Positions 37,007 through 49,201 are shown, counted from the stretch's first letter. The stretch: 64,000 nt of DNA from Parageobacillus sp. KH3-4 (GCF_022846435.1 NZ_AP025627.1:3444001-3508000), one strand, 5' to 3'. The notes: generated by a model not told the origin, from the sequence alone. A program made the numbers and translations.

Positions 37007-37578
37007 ATTTTTACGCCGTGAATGACATCGTTTATATACTACAATCACATTCTTGCATTTCTTTTTTGGATAACGGTGTGGAAACACGAAAAATATATAC
37101 GTCACTGTACAGCAAAAAAGCTATACATAATGAATAGGCTTGCTGCTATTTTATTTTCTTGGCATTTTCTCTTTAAAGAACGGACTAATCATTTCACTTT
37201 TCCTTCTCTATGTCTTCGCGAAGCACCGACAAAATCCCACCCCTGCTACCTCGTTTCCTTGCACCGCTCGTTCTCCTTACTAGCTGCAGTTCGTGGGAGA
37301 ATACCGGCTTCTTCCCCAAAAACAGCACGTTTAGCATCAGGGCAAAACAGCCTCCACTTGTGAAATGCAAAGTATAACATTTATGCTGTATCGTCCAACA
37401 AGCTGATCGGCCATTTTAATCCTTTTGGAATCAAAATCTCTTGAGACAATTTAAGTCTATAAGTAAATCAAAAAGCTATTGTGGTCAATATAGAGCAATT
37501 GCTCTACTAAATTATCCCATCAACATGGCGTTTGTCAGAATATTTCATGTATAAAGAGGATATAAAGAAGGTAAACAC
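37007..37578. other. Non-coding or decayed region beyond leader 2
   Basis: Short frames on both strands have no recognisable product or good ribosome site. It is likely degraded accessory DNA. Confidence 0.5.
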
Positions 37579-38078
37579 ATGGCAGAGGCGCCGCTGCAAG
37601 AAATTCTCCAAGAGGCCAAACTCACGCTCAACGACATCCAAACATTGAACAATCATGTCGACAAATTGGAAAAGCGGATGAGCTGTGTCGAAGAGCGGAT
37701 GACTACCGTTGAAGAGCAGGTGACTGCCATTGAAGAACGGCTTATCACCATTAAAAAGCGGGTGCCTACCGTTGAAGAACGACATCCTCCTTGGAAGAGA
37801 AGACATGACTAGTGTGCAAGAACGCTTAAAACAAACATAGAAAACCCCATCGTTGTTCTCGACGAAACAAAAGCAATCAGCGAAGCTATCCGCCATGGTC
37901 AAGAAGTCCTCATTGCAAAGTATGACATACTCTCACTTGATGTCCACGAATGAAAAGAAAAGTCACTCACCTCACTAACGTGCTTGAAGACAAAGTTCTT
38001 TCTCTCCTCCATGACCATAAATCCGGCATCCAAGTTCTCAACAACCGCGTTTTTAAAGTCGAAGCACGTTGCAACGGT
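37579..38078 (+). pseudogene. Broken coiled-coil protein gene
   Basis: AAGAAGG precedes the ATG at 37579. The first 60 residues are heptad repeats (VEERMTTVEEQVTAIEERL). The frame then shifts into a stop at 37807-37809. Coding-like sequence continues in other frames (NIENPIVVLDETKAISEAIR, then THLTNVLEDKVLSLLHDHK and VLNNRVFKVEARC), so at least two frameshifts have broken a protein of about 160 residues. It resembles in style the intact heptad-repeat gene at 49354-50019. Function unknown. Confidence 0.6.
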
Positions 38079-38341
38079 TAGTCAACCCATAAAACGTTGT
38101 AAGCGATGTGGCGCTTCTAGGCACCATGCCGCTTGATTTTTACATAAGTGTGCGTCATCTTTAACTTAACTTGATTGTTATCATGATAATGATCTGGCAG
38201 GGTTAAAATGTAAGAACCCTATTCGTCACCACAGATTAAAAATCTCTAAGAATAATTTATTGATAGACTTTTTCAGTGTGCCGAACTTCTACTATGCAAG
38301 TGGTCAATGATTCAATTTTTTTGACTAGGAGGGAGTTGCTT
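38079..38341. other. Short intergenic stretch, one palindrome
   Basis: No gene. TTATCATGATAA (38178-38189) is a perfect 12-bp palindrome with loose likeness to iron-regulator boxes. No intact gene lies downstream. Confidence 0.35.
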
Positions 38342-39290
38342 GTGAAAATTGATATTATGTATTATGGAGCCATCCCTGCTCGAAACGCCGCTAATCGCCC
38401 TCTATTGAATTTACAAAACAATCCTTTAATAGGGAAAGAGATAGAAGTAACCCGTAACAGGGAAGCCTTTAATTAACGTTTTCTCATGAAATGATTGAAT
38501 TTCAAAGAGAAAGTAGTGCTGACTTTTTTGCCAAAGACATTAATGTACAAAACGCAGATCCCTCTGACATTTTTTTCACCGCCCTCAAGATCAATGGCTT
38601 GTTTTTAGTCAGTATTTACATGAATCGCATTTTTTCGATTCGCTCAGCGTTGAGGAAGTAAAGGATATTGAGTCTACCTTGCAGCACATCACAGATGGAC
38701 TTGATAGCCTGACCAAAACAGGCATCAACTTCTTTGGCGGCGTAAAAACCACAGCTGGATTCATATGAAGCACAGTTGGAGTTAGCATCGTCCTCGGCTG
38801 CTCTTCAGTACTTTAGCGACAAATTTCTAAGCGGCGATGTAAAAAGTGGATTTGATCAGCTCATTCAACAGCATATCACCCATAACACAAAAAAAGTGGA
38901 GAACTATAAGTCGCTAGAAGAAAAGTTTTATATATCACGATCAAAGATCAATCCGATAAACGTTTCTCTAACACCTGATCAGGCTTGTCATTTATCTATG
39001 ACCAATAAACTTGCAAAGACGCATTAATCAAAAGAAGAAGAAGAAGAAGAAGTAGAAGCATTGCAACATGCTTATTCAGATTTATTTAAAAGCATAAAAA
39101 GCAAAAACGACTTGACTTCTGCTCTTCTAAAAGCCAAGGTGCTATTACTTCAATTTGTGACCAAAGGCATTTCACAAAACGACGCGGATTATCCGCTAGC
39201 GCAAGACTTTGTTAACCAACGCTCTAGCGACACCTTCAATCGTATAGAAGAATACTGGAAAATGTTATTAAAAGACAAATCGTATTCTTT
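38342..39290 (+). pseudogene. Decayed gene of unknown family next to toxin module
   Basis: A GTG or ATG near 38342-38356 begins KIDIMYYGAIPARNAANRP, followed by a stop at 38474. The protein can be followed through other frames: FSHEMIEFQRESSADFF, then HFFDSLSVEEVKDIESTLQ, TGINFFGGVKTTAGFI, LELASSSAALQYFSDKF and finally ALQHAYSDLFKSIKSKND. At least four frameshifts or stops separate these pieces. The parent would be about 310 residues, soluble and helical. I do not recognise it. It could belong with the type VII-like toxin genes downstream on the other strand, but that is only proximity. Confidence 0.6.
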
Positions 39291-39330
39291 ACTCGTGGTA
39301 TCAGATAAAATCTATTCACTTGTTGTCCTT

Positions 39331-39361
39331 GTGCTAGTTGAGCGTAACGCTCAACTAGCAC
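39331..39361. repeat. Perfect 14-bp inverted repeat
   Basis: GTGCTAGTTGAGCG-TAA-CGCTCAACTAGCAC, arms identical, 3-nt loop. There is no T tract on either side. It could be a repetitive-element end or a small structured RNA. Confidence 0.7.
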
Positions 39362-39436
39362 CATGGGTAATACAAAATACTTTGCCAGTTTATTATTATT
39401 GGTATAGTCGGTTAAAAGTTTATATCCTATTTCTCG

Positions 39437-39464
39437 ACACGAGAAAGCTTTCTCTCGTGTTTTA
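39437..39464 (+). terminator. Hairpin followed by TTTT
   Basis: ACACGAGA / TCTCGTGT with an 8-nt loop, followed by TTTTAG. It probably ended the decayed plus-strand gene upstream. Confidence 0.6.
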
Positions 39465-39689
39465 GAGTGTACTCGAAGGGTATTTAGTGGCGTTAATCGC
39501 TTTACCATGCATTGCAGCCAAACTCGTTGTAGGTGAACCATTATGAGCTCTGAATTAAAACGTTGGTAAAAACATACTTACATTCTCTTGTAATCTCACT
39601 TTATTATTTGATATAGCTGTTAGATTTAAAATAGAAAAACCTTGAAAGGCATATAGCCAATCAAAGTTAATATTTTTAGAAAAAACAAA

Positions 39690-39712
39690 CCCTAAGGGTA
39701 TTGCCCTTAAGG
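39690..39712 (-). terminator. Terminator of the toxin-immunity operon
   Basis: CCTTAAGGG / CCCTTAGGG (one mismatch) with a 5-nt loop, then TTTGTTTTTT on the minus strand. Lies about 20 nt beyond the immunity gene stop. Confidence 0.75.
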
Positions 39713-39733
39713 CTCTAATGAATAGTTTGAATA

Positions 39734-40243
39734 TTAATCTTTTTCAACCACCTTGATTATCTCTTTTGGAACTGGTTCAAAAAGTAAGATCTCAGGGTTA
39801 TTATAGGGTTTTTCTTTCATATACTCTTTAAGTGGTATCATGCTTCCCCAATAACTCAAAATTAATTCTTCTATACTTTTCCCTGTGTCAAAGTTAATTG
39901 CTTCTTCAAAAGTATACTGATTATCTTCAAAAAATGATTGATCATAAATTAGACTGGAAATGTCCTTATCAAAAACCATTACTTTTTCTGTAAATATTGG
40001 AAAACAAAGCGACGTTTCTGTCCTTTGAATCAAATCCACCCCAATTGCTTTGTCAAAATCAACCCAATCAGGCACACCAAAAGGTCTTAGTTTCTTTGTT
40101 ATTTCTGGCTTCACTTTTCCTCCACAACTATACCAATAATTAGATTTTATAGAAGAAGTAATCCCATTGTCTAATATTTCTTCAATCGAAACATAGAACT
40201 CATGGTTCTTGGGTAACAATACATGATAAAGTAACTGTTCCAT
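39734..40243 (-). CDS. Putative immunity protein for the adjacent toxin
   Basis: 169 residues from the ATG at 40243 (GGGGG 5-6 nt upstream; the ATG at 40276 lies within the toxin gene). The protein is acidic and soluble, with no signal or membrane segment, and reads like a single alpha/beta domain (VDFDKAIGVDLIQRTETSL, MVFDKDISSLIYDQ). I do not recognise a family. It begins 16 nt after the toxin stop and ends at a terminator, the normal place for a cognate immunity gene in polymorphic toxin systems. The role is inferred only from position. Confidence 0.65.
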   Translation of the reverse strand: MEQLLYHVLLPKNHEFYVSIEEILDNGITSSIKSNYWYSCGGKVKPEITKKLRPFGVPDWVDFDKAIGVDLIQRTETSLCFPIFTEKVMVFDKDISSLIYDQSFFEDNQYTFEEAINFDTGKSIEELILSYWGSMIPLKEYMKEKPYNNPEILLFEPVPKEIIKVVEKD

Positions 40244-40259
40244 TTTATCCCCCAACTTT

Positions 40260-41411
40260 CTACTGTCTTGGTACATATGGGAAATGAGTACTTTTACTTG
40301 GGTTATCTAAATTTTCAAATACTCTATGATGCCCAGTTGGAGTATCTGATGTACTAATATTTCCCCCGTACTCTTTCTCATACTTTGTAATCCTTTGTTT
40401 ATTAGGATTGTTCGGATTCCCCGGCCAATTTGAATATGCTCTGTCTGGATTACTCATTGTATCTTCTCTAAGTTTTTTTACATCAACATCCTTACCATAT
40501 TGCGTTTTCTTTGGTGTAGATAGTTTTGTCGGATCATACATATGCTTCTTTGAATGCTCATTTACAAAGTCACCTTCATCCATACCACCATTTGGTTTTG
40601 TTGGTACTGGAGGTTTACCCGTCCCCTTACCAACCACCTCATCCCCAGTTTTGCCAATTATGTTCATCGTCGTTTCTTTTACTTCTTTTTCGGCTCCGCT
40701 TATCCACACACCGCGGGTCGGACCGATTCCTGCCAAGGCTGGCTGCGGTCCCTGTAGGACAGAGCCAACATTTTTGAGAAAGTTCTTCCATTGTTTTCTG
40801 AACGACCGGATCGTTTCGGTGATTGGTCCTTTGACGACTTGGTGATAGATCGTTTGGAAGAACGATTTGATTTTATCATAATGGAGGACGTTTTTCGTTT
40901 TTGAGATCCATTTCGAAACATCCGCTGCGGTTCCGGCCGCTTTCGCCCCTTTGATCCCCGCTTTGCCGGCAATGCCTGCCCCTTTGACCGGAGGAATAAA
41001 CGAAGCCAACAGCACTCCTCCCGCAACCAGGCGGTCCCATCCGGATATCCGTTCTCCGGTGATTGGGTCATATTCTCCAAACAATCGCTGCAAGTCATAC
41101 CAGCCAAGAAGCTCCAAACCGAATTCTTTCATATTGTCGGCGAGCGTTTGGTCGGCTTGGCGCATTGCCGCGGCTGTCCGATACAGCAGTTCCTCCGCTT
41201 CATTCAGCTTTTCTTCATAGCGCTGGAGCCAATGAAGCAACTCATCCTTGAAACTATCGATCGCAGCAGTGCTAATGCCGGGAATCTCCATGGCTAAAGA
41301 AGGCAGTGTCCAAGAAAGTGAAGTCCGCGCACGACAGCAGGCGTCTTCTGCATCGGGAACATGCTTCGCTACTATTTCCAGCTCTTCTGGTTTGACTCGG
41401 ATCGTCGTCAT
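40260..41411 (-). CDS. WXG/pre-toxin-type polymorphic toxin with unassigned C-terminal domain
   Basis: 383 residues in three parts. Residues 1-100 are a helical WXG100-like region (RTSLSWTLPS; EELLYRTAAAMRQAD). Residues 105-155 match the pre-toxin TG linker found in Gram-positive toxins (PITGERISGWDRLVAGGVLL, then IPPVKGAGIAGKAG). After a Pro/Gly spacer the C-terminal 110 residues (from about 270) hold the variable toxin domain, with EHSKKHMYDPTK near its start and TGHHRVFEN near its end. The histidines suggest a nuclease, but I cannot name the fold. Such proteins are exported by type VII secretion; no secretion genes are in this window. The start overlaps the adaptor gene by four bases (ATGA). 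Confidence 0.75.
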   Translation of the reverse strand: MTTIRVKPEELEIVAKHVPDAEDACCRARTSLSWTLPSLAMEIPGISTAAIDSFKDELLHWLQRYEEKLNEAEELLYRTAAAMRQADQTLADNMKEFGLELLGWYDLQRLFGEYDPITGERISGWDRLVAGGVLLASFIPPVKGAGIAGKAGIKGAKAAGTAADVSKWISKTKNVLHYDKIKSFFQTIYHQVVKGPITETIRSFRKQWKNFLKNVGSVLQGPQPALAGIGPTRGVWISGAEKEVKETTMNIIGKTGDEVVGKGTGKPPVPTKPNGGMDEGDFVNEHSKKHMYDPTKLSTPKKTQYGKDVDVKKLREDTMSNPDRAYSNWPGNPNNPNKQRITKYEKEYGGNISTSDTPTGHHRVFENLDNPSKSTHFPYVPRQ

Positions 41412-41719
41412 TGCCGTTCCTCTATCTTTCGGCGAATTTGGGCAATTTCCCTGCTTATTTCATGAAGGAGACCGTCTGCCGTTGCATCAATCATTTGCCG
41501 CAAATTCCCGGATATCGGCTCATGCGCTTTCCCCGTCTCTCCCTGCCAATTCGGAACATTCTCGGCACTTGCGGGATAGAATGCACGAGTCCCATGCCGA
41601 AGCCGAAGTTCCCCGATTGCTTCTTCGACCTGCGCCTGATAAGACTTAATACAATCAATCATCGTCTCATAGCCCCTGCGTTTCACTTCTTGTTCGATCG
41701 ATTCCGATAAAGACGCCAC
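41408..41719 (-). CDS. Small helical WXG100-like partner of the toxin
   Basis: 103 residues from a GTG at 41719 with GGGGGAG 9 nt upstream; ATGs at 41746 and 41815 lack good ribosome sites. It is helical throughout (SYQAQVEEAIGELRLRHG; LLHEISREIAQIRRKIEERQ). Small WXG100-like or DUF5082/5344-type proteins usually precede such toxins and act as targeting partners. The ATGA overlap with the toxin gene supports this. First gene of a three-gene operon. Confidence 0.6.
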   Translation of the reverse strand: MASLSESIEQEVKRRGYETMIDCIKSYQAQVEEAIGELRLRHGTRAFYPASAENVPNWQGETGKAHEPISGNLRQMIDATADGLLHEISREIAQIRRKIEERQ

Positions 41720-42067
41720 CTTGATTTTCTCCCCCAATTTATACATTCTATTTAAATGGTAACATAGGGAAAATAAGGATAAATCATGATATATTCCTGT
41801 TTTTCCAGATGACAACAGGGACTTTTTTCTTAATCTATCATTCTGACATGCTAAACATATTAAAGTTCCTTGGAAAACAACCTGTTTACGGAATAAACTT
41901 TTTCATATGTGGAACGATCAGAAAAAAGGAAAAGCCAAACAGCCATGGAAAAAGCGATGATATCGTTTGCTGACAAGACAGAACAGATTGTGAAAACAAT
42001 CCTAGTTTCTTGATTTCTTTCGCGCATATGGGATGATCTAAAACATCATGAACATTTTTTTGAAAAT
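41720..42067. other. Upstream region of toxin operon
   Basis: AT-rich with no supported gene. It must hold the toxin operon promoter, but I cannot point to a convincing -35/-10 pair. Confidence 0.4.
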
Positions 42068-42096
42068 AAAGCTGGCTTGCCTATGCCGCCAGCTTT
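42068..42096 (-). terminator. Terminator beyond the acyl-CoA dehydrogenase fragment
   Basis: AAAGCTGGC / GCCAGCTTT, 11-nt loop, followed on the minus strand by TATTTT. The stem sequence is the same as that of the gatB terminator at 45919-45944. Confidence 0.8.
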
Positions 42097-42194
42097 CGTT
42101 CCATTGCAGCAAATGTTAAATTTTACATTTATTTAATATAAGCGAAGTCACTAATTGATGGTCATGTTTGATTTGCCCAAAAACCAGTTCCGCT

Positions 42195-42662
42195 TCAATG
42201 GTCTGTTGTTTGTATGGAAGTTAGCCCTAGATGGTTTTTCCTTTTTCTATTCTTCACTTTTGTCAGCGCAGAGTCTGCTAATTGCTGAGTCACCATATCA
42301 TCTTGAGGCGGATGAAACGGTCCACACTGAACGTCGCGAAAAAGGCGTTCTAATTTATGATGCTTTGATAATGCATGGCCTCCTGCAATGCGCATCGCAA
42401 GCTCAACAATGCGTATGGCATTGTTGCATATGATATATTTCGCCATGCTAACTTCGTCCGAAAAACAATCTTTATGCTCTGGATTGCTTTCCCACTTCTC
42501 AGCAATCGCGTACAGCGTATGCCGTGAAGACTTCAACAAAATTTCAATTTGCCCGATTTTACCGCGGATGTGCGGAATATCTGCAATTACTCCGCCAAAA
42601 CTGTGAGAATATCTGGAAACAGCAAAATCAAGGATAAAATCTCTTGCAGCCCAAGCAATTCC
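42195..42662 (-). pseudogene. C-terminal fragment of an acyl-CoA dehydrogenase
   Basis: About 155 codons of uninterrupted frame begin at the IS630 end with GIAWAARDFILDFAVSRYSH and include AMRIAGGHALSKHHKLERLFRDVQCGPFHPP, typical of the flavin-binding C-terminal helical domain of acyl-CoA dehydrogenases or the related desulfurisation monooxygenases. There is no start codon or N-terminal two thirds. The rest is not found beyond the IS element, so insertion was followed by deletion. Confidence 0.8.
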
Positions 42663-43842
42663 TATATAAAACTATTTAACTTTTCGACATGGGACTTAGG
42701 CGATACCAAGCCGGCGCAATACGTCGTCTGGACTTTTGGAAATCTATGTAAAAAAACAAATTCATGGCTTCTTCAATCGAAGAACATGTGGAATGAAACC
42801 GATTGGAAATGACGGTTTCTTTTAGCCATCTCCATTATCGCTCAATGGGGGTTAAATTGGGTGAATATGGCGGTAGACCAATCAACAGGATACGTTCGCT
42901 TTTGGCAAGAAAATCCTGAATGAGTTGGGAATGATGAATTTGGGCATTGTCGACCACCATGGCAATAAGCTTCTCTTTGTAATGGTTCGCCACAAACTGA
43001 AGAAACGTTGAAAAATCCTCCTGTTTACAAGAAGAGGACGTTTGGCGCACTATTGCTCCCGTCATAGCGTTCAGGGCACCCAACAATGTCACGCTGGCAT
43101 GATGCCCATACGTCGGCACTTGTTTCTGTTTTCCCACTTCTGCCCATTTGGCATGAAGATTCTAATACGCGCGAACATGAGTCCCATCTTGACATAAGAG
43201 CACTGTATCATTATTCAGCAGTTTTTTTATTAGGTCGATTTCATGTTCAAACGCCTGCTGTTTTTCTGAATCTGCCTTTGCCAACACACAGATCGGACAA
43301 GTATAACTCAAACACAACCGCCAAAGCATACGTAAAATTCCTAGGTAGCTCATCCCTACATCATACGTGTTGCGCACATACTCACGAATGATCGGTGTGA
43401 TCCACGATGTGGCGCATCCCCCCAATCCGTAATCAGAAGGAGAACCCGTTAAAATGACGTGCTTCCACTCGTTTTGTTGTTCGGTTGTTAAAAAGCATGG
43501 GCGTCCCGGTCCATATTTTCGTTCTAATAACGCATCGATCCCACCTGTATTAAATTTTTTGGCAGCCACGGATTGACGATGAACATTACACAAATTAGCG
43601 ACTTCTTTACCTGTATGCCCTTCCATCACGAGGCGAACCGCTGTGATGCGCAGACGTAATTGGACATTGTCTTGTTGTTTCTCTAACTTTCGTAAATCGG
43701 TTAGTGTGAGACCATGTGTATGAGTGATGGTGAGACGTGCCATTATTTCTTCTGCTCCCTCGTTCTTGAATACTAGTTATAGTAAGACAAGAACGAAGAA
43801 CTGTAACCCAACAGGGTCGAAAAAGTTAGTCAGTTATATATA
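42663..43842 (-). mobile_element. IS630-family insertion sequence, inactive
   Basis: The two ends are imperfect inverted repeats: reading inward, TATATAAAACTATTTAAC on the left and TATATATAACTGACTAAC on the right, both followed by CTTTT(T)CGAC. TA-rich ends suit IS630, which duplicates TA on insertion. One transposase gene fills the element. Confidence 0.8.
42676..43743 (-). pseudogene. IS630-type transposase with two in-frame stop codons
   Basis: The frame from the ATG at 43743 has an N-terminal helix-turn-helix (GKEVANLCNVHRQSVAAKK) and the DDE core: first Asp in LLCQDGTHVRAY, second in AMVVDNAQIHHS, Glu in NLTPIER. A TAG (43162-43164) follows HVRAY and a TAA follows PIER, both in the same frame; translation would otherwise continue to 42676 for about 355 residues. 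The element cannot make an intact transposase unless the stops are read through. Confidence 0.88.
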
Positions 43843-43873
43843 GTTGATCAACATATCCGTCACAACAAAAAAA

Positions 43874-43896
43874 GCTCAATCAGCGTTTGATTGAGC
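43874..43896 (-). terminator. Terminator of the O-acetylhomoserine sulfhydrylase gene
   Basis: GCTCAATCA / TGATTGAGC with a 5-nt loop, followed by seven T on the minus strand. Confidence 0.88.
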
Positions 43897-43929
43897 CCAA
43901 AATACGTACATTATAAAAACAGAAAAAGT

Positions 43930-45918
<1,989 letters not shown>

Positions 45919-45944
45919 AAAGCTGGCTTGATGCAGCCAGCTTT
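45919..45944 (-). terminator. Terminator of gatCAB
   Basis: AAAGCTGGC / GCCAGCTTT with an 8-nt loop followed by TATTTTG on the minus strand, a few bases beyond the gatB stop. Confidence 0.85.
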
Positions 45945-45951
45945 GACTTGT

Positions 45952-47382
45952 TTACCGTTTGTTAATTTCTTCTACTAACAACTTATTGACAAGCGGAGGA
46001 TTGGCTTGTCCTTTTGTCGCTTTCATCACTTGCCCGACTAAGAAGCCAAGCGCGCGGTCTTTGCCGTTTTTATAGTCTTCGACCGATTGCGGATTGGCGT
46101 CAAGTACTTCAAGAACGATTTTGCGCAATGTCGCCTCATCGGAAATTTGCACAAGCCCTTTTTCTTTGACGATTTTTTCTGGGTCTCCGCCTTTTTCGAC
46201 GAGTTCTTTAAACACTTTTTTCGCGATTTTCGACGAAATCGTGCCGTTTTGAATCAGCTTAATCATGCCGGCCAAGCTTTCCGGCGTCAACGCGATCTCA
46301 TGCAGCTCTTTTTGTTCGGCGTTTAAATAGCCGGAGACTTCGACCATGAGCCAGTTCGACGCCAATTTCGGATCCGCCCCGTTTGCGACCGTCGCTTCGA
46401 AGAAATCGGCCATTTCTTTTGTCAGCGTCAGCACTTTCGCATCATATTCCGGCAAGCCAAGCTCTTCGACGTAGCGTTTTTTGCGGGCGTCAGGAAGCTC
46501 CGGAATCGAAGCGCGAACTCGTTCTTTCCATTCATCGTCGATATATAGCATAACAAGGTCTGGTTCTGGGAAGTAGCGGTAGTCTTCCGAACCTTCTTTG
46601 ACGCGCATGAGCACCGTTGTTTTCGTCGCTTCGTCAAAGCGCCGCGTTTCTTGCTGGATGACGCCGCCGGAAAGCAAAATTTTCTCTTGCCGTTTTGCTT
46701 CGTATTCTAATCCCATGCGCACAAAGTTAAACGAGTTTAAGTTTTTCAGTTCCGTCTTTGTGCCAAACTCGGTCGAACCGATCGGGCGAAGGGAAATGTT
46801 CGCGTCACAGCGAAGCGAACCTTCTTCCATTTTGCAATCGGACACGCCCGTATATTGGATAATCGATTTTAATTTTTCTAAATACGCGTACGCTTCTTCC
46901 GGAGAGCGGATGTCCGGTTCTGACACAATCTCGATGAGCGGTGTGCCTTGGCGGTTGAAATCGACGAGCGAATAGCCGTCACCGGTATGCATCAGTTTTC
47001 CCGCGTCTTCTTCCAAATGGATGCGGGTAATGCCGATTTTTTTCTTTTTGCCGTTCACTTCGATCTCAACCCAGCCGTTTCGGCCAAGCGGCTGATCGTA
47101 TTGCGAGATTTGGTATGCTTTCGGGTTGTCTGGATAAAAATAGTTTTTCCGGTCGAATTTCGTTTCCGTCGCGATTTCGCAGTTCAGTGCCATCGCTGCC
47201 TTCATCGCGAATTCGACTGCTTGTCTATTTAGCACAGGAAGAACTCCCGGATAGCCTAAATCGATTACGTTCGTTTGCGTGTTTGGGGGCGCTCCGAACG
47301 CATTTGGACTGCTGGAGAAAATTTTCGATTTTGTCTTTAGCTCGACGTGAACTTCAAGACCGATGACCGTTTCAAAATTCAT
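45952..47382 (-). CDS. gatB: Asp/Glu-tRNA amidotransferase subunit B
   Basis: 476 residues from the second ATG of an ATGATG pair (GGGGGG 7 nt upstream). The start [31 protein letters not shown], and [17 protein letters not shown] are family hallmarks; the C-terminal helical and YqeY-like tail binds the tRNA. GatB activates the misacylated glutamyl- or aspartyl-tRNA with ATP for amidation. Last gene of the gatCAB operon, 13 nt after gatA. Confidence 0.97.
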   Translation of the reverse strand: MNFETVIGLEVHVELKTKSKIFSSSPNAFGAPPNTQTNVIDLGYPGVLPVLNRQAVEFAMKAAMALNCEIATETKFDRKNYFYPDNPKAYQISQYDQPLGRNGWVEIEVNGKKKKIGITRIHLEEDAGKLMHTGDGYSLVDFNRQGTPLIEIVSEPDIRSPEEAYAYLEKLKSIIQYTGVSDCKMEEGSLRCDANISLRPIGSTEFGTKTELKNLNSFNFVRMGLEYEAKRQEKILLSGGVIQQETRRFDEATKTTVLMRVKEGSEDYRYFPEPDLVMLYIDDEWKERVRASIPELPDARKKRYVEELGLPEYDAKVLTLTKEMADFFEATVANGADPKLASNWLMVEVSGYLNAEQKELHEIALTPESLAGMIKLIQNGTISSKIAKKVFKELVEKGGDPEKIVKEKGLVQISDEATLRKIVLEVLDANPQSVEDYKNGKDRALGFLVGQVMKATKGQANPPLVNKLLVEEINKR

Positions 47383-47395
47383 CATGTTTCCCCCC

Positions 47396-48856
47396 TTATA
47401 ACGCTGGTTTTTGTTTATGGTAGTCGGTCGCTTGCTCGAACGCGTGAGCGACGCGGTAAACCGTGCTTTCGTCAAAATGTTTTCCGATGATTTGCAATCC
47501 GACCGGCAAGCCGTTCACAAAACCGCACGGTACAGAAATGCCCGGAACGCCGGCAAGGTTCACTGGAATCGTTAAAATGTCGTTTGCATACATCGTTAAC
47601 GGGTCGTGTGTTTTTTCGCCGATTTTAAACGCTGGTGTCGGCGTTGTTGGTCCGACAATGACATCGTATTTTTCAAATACCTTTTCGAAGTCTTGTTTAA
47701 TTAATGTCCGCACTTTTTGCGCTTTTTTGTAATACGCGTCATAATATCCCGAACTTAATGCGAATGTGCCAAGCATAATGCGGCGTTTTACTTCGTTTCC
47801 GAATCCTTCGCTGCGCGTTTGTTTATACATATCGATTAAGTTTTTTGCATTATCCGCGCGATAGCCGTAACGAACGCCGTCAAAACGGGCAAGGTTCGCG
47901 GACGCCTCTGAAGAAGCAAGCAAATAGTAAGTTGCCAACGCGTATTTCGAGTGCGGCAGCGATACTTCTTCCCATGTCGCTCCTAGTTTTTCCAATACTT
48001 TTAACGCATCAAGCACAGATTGGCGAACTTCTTCCGATACGCCTTCGCCTAAATATTCTTTCGGCACAGCGATTTTTAACCCTTTAATATCGCCGGTAAG
48101 CGCCTCAACATAATTCGGCACTTCCACGTTTGCCGATGTCGAATCCATTGGATCTAAACCAGCGATGACTTGCAATAAGTAGGCGTTATCCTCTACCGTG
48201 CGCGTAATCGGGCCGATTTGGTCAAGCGAAGAGGCAAACGCGACAAGCCCGAAGCGCGATACGCGTCCGTATGTTGGCTTTAAACCGACAACACCGCAGA
48301 ACGCCGCCGGCTGGCGAATCGAACCGCCCGTATCCGAACCTAAAGCAAACGGCACTTCGCCTGCCGCCACTGCCGCAGCAGAACCGCCGCTGGAACCACC
48401 TGGCACGCGTTCAAGATCCCAAGGGTTGCGCGTGAGTTGAAAGCCGGAGTTTTCCGTGGAAGACCCCATCGCAAACTCGTCCATGTTTAATTTTCCAACT
48501 GTAATCGCGCCAGCTTCGTTCAAGCGCTCCATGACCGTTGCGTCATAAATCGGATCAAAGTTGTACAAAATTTTGCTTGCGCATGTCGTGCGAAGCCCTT
48601 TTGTGACAATGTTGTCTTTAATGCCAATCGGAATGCCAAAAAGCATCCCAAAATCGCTTTCTGCTTTCGATAGTTTATCATCTAACTCTTTCGCTTTCGC
48701 GCGCGCTTTTTCTTCATTTAGCGTTAAAAACGCTTGCACTTTGTCTTCCACTTCGCCAATGCGGCGGAACGATTCATCGACTAAATCCGATACCGAAATT
48801 TCTTTTTTTTGTAAAAGGCTATGTAATTCGGAAATTTTATGGTCAAATAATGACAT
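47396..48856 (-). CDS. gatA: Asp/Glu-tRNA amidotransferase subunit A
   Basis: 486 residues. The amidase signature is intact: catalytic Lys in [10 protein letters not shown], the Ser-cis-Ser of [15 protein letters not shown], and the Gly-rich [13 protein letters not shown]. GatA releases ammonia from glutamine and channels it to GatB. AAGGAGGGGGAAGC precedes the ATG. Confidence 0.97.
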   Translation of the reverse strand: MSLFDHKISELHSLLQKKEISVSDLVDESFRRIGEVEDKVQAFLTLNEEKARAKAKELDDKLSKAESDFGMLFGIPIGIKDNIVTKGLRTTCASKILYNFDPIYDATVMERLNEAGAITVGKLNMDEFAMGSSTENSGFQLTRNPWDLERVPGGSSGGSAAAVAAGEVPFALGSDTGGSIRQPAAFCGVVGLKPTYGRVSRFGLVAFASSLDQIGPITRTVEDNAYLLQVIAGLDPMDSTSANVEVPNYVEALTGDIKGLKIAVPKEYLGEGVSEEVRQSVLDALKVLEKLGATWEEVSLPHSKYALATYYLLASSEASANLARFDGVRYGYRADNAKNLIDMYKQTRSEGFGNEVKRRIMLGTFALSSGYYDAYYKKAQKVRTLIKQDFEKVFEKYDVIVGPTTPTPAFKIGEKTHDPLTMYANDILTIPVNLAGVPGISVPCGFVNGLPVGLQIIGKHFDESTVYRVAHAFEQATDYHKQKPAL

Positions 48857-48869
48857 TGCTTCCCCCTCC

Positions 48870-49160
48870 TTACTCTAAAATCGCTGGTACGCGGAATTGC
48901 CCGTCTTGGTGGTCCGGAGCGTTTTTCAACACTTCTTCACGCGGAAGCCCCGGTGTCGGCACATCTTCGCGCATGACGTTTTTCATATCCAAAACGTGCG
49001 AGGTTGGCGGAACGTTTTCTGTATCGAGCTCATTTAACTGCTCAGCAAACGTAATAATCGCGTCTAACTGCTTTGTAAACATTTCCGCTTCTTCGTCGGT
49101 AATCGCCAAACGCGCCAAATGCGCCACATGTTTGACTTGTTCGATGGAAATTCTCGACAT
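48870..49160 (-). CDS. gatC: Asp/Glu-tRNA amidotransferase subunit C
   Basis: 96 residues from the ATG at 49160, with GGAGGTG 6 nt upstream. [17 protein letters not shown] and [23 protein letters not shown] are the two conserved ends of GatC, which stabilises the GatA-GatB interface. First gene of the operon. Confidence 0.96.
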   Translation of the reverse strand: MSRISIEQVKHVAHLARLAITDEEAEMFTKQLDAIITFAEQLNELDTENVPPTSHVLDMKNVMREDVPTPGLPREEVLKNAPDHQDGQFRVPAILE

Positions 49161-49201
49161 CTTTTTCACCTCCAATGAGTTCGACCTATCACAATACTAT
49201 G

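Noticed and set aside
37022-37363. 113-codon plus-strand frame beyond leader 2
   Set aside because: Begins inside AT-rich sequence without a ribosome site and shows no coherent domain.
38178-38189. TTATCATGATAA as a Fur box
   Set aside because: Too short for a Fur site and no intact iron gene follows.
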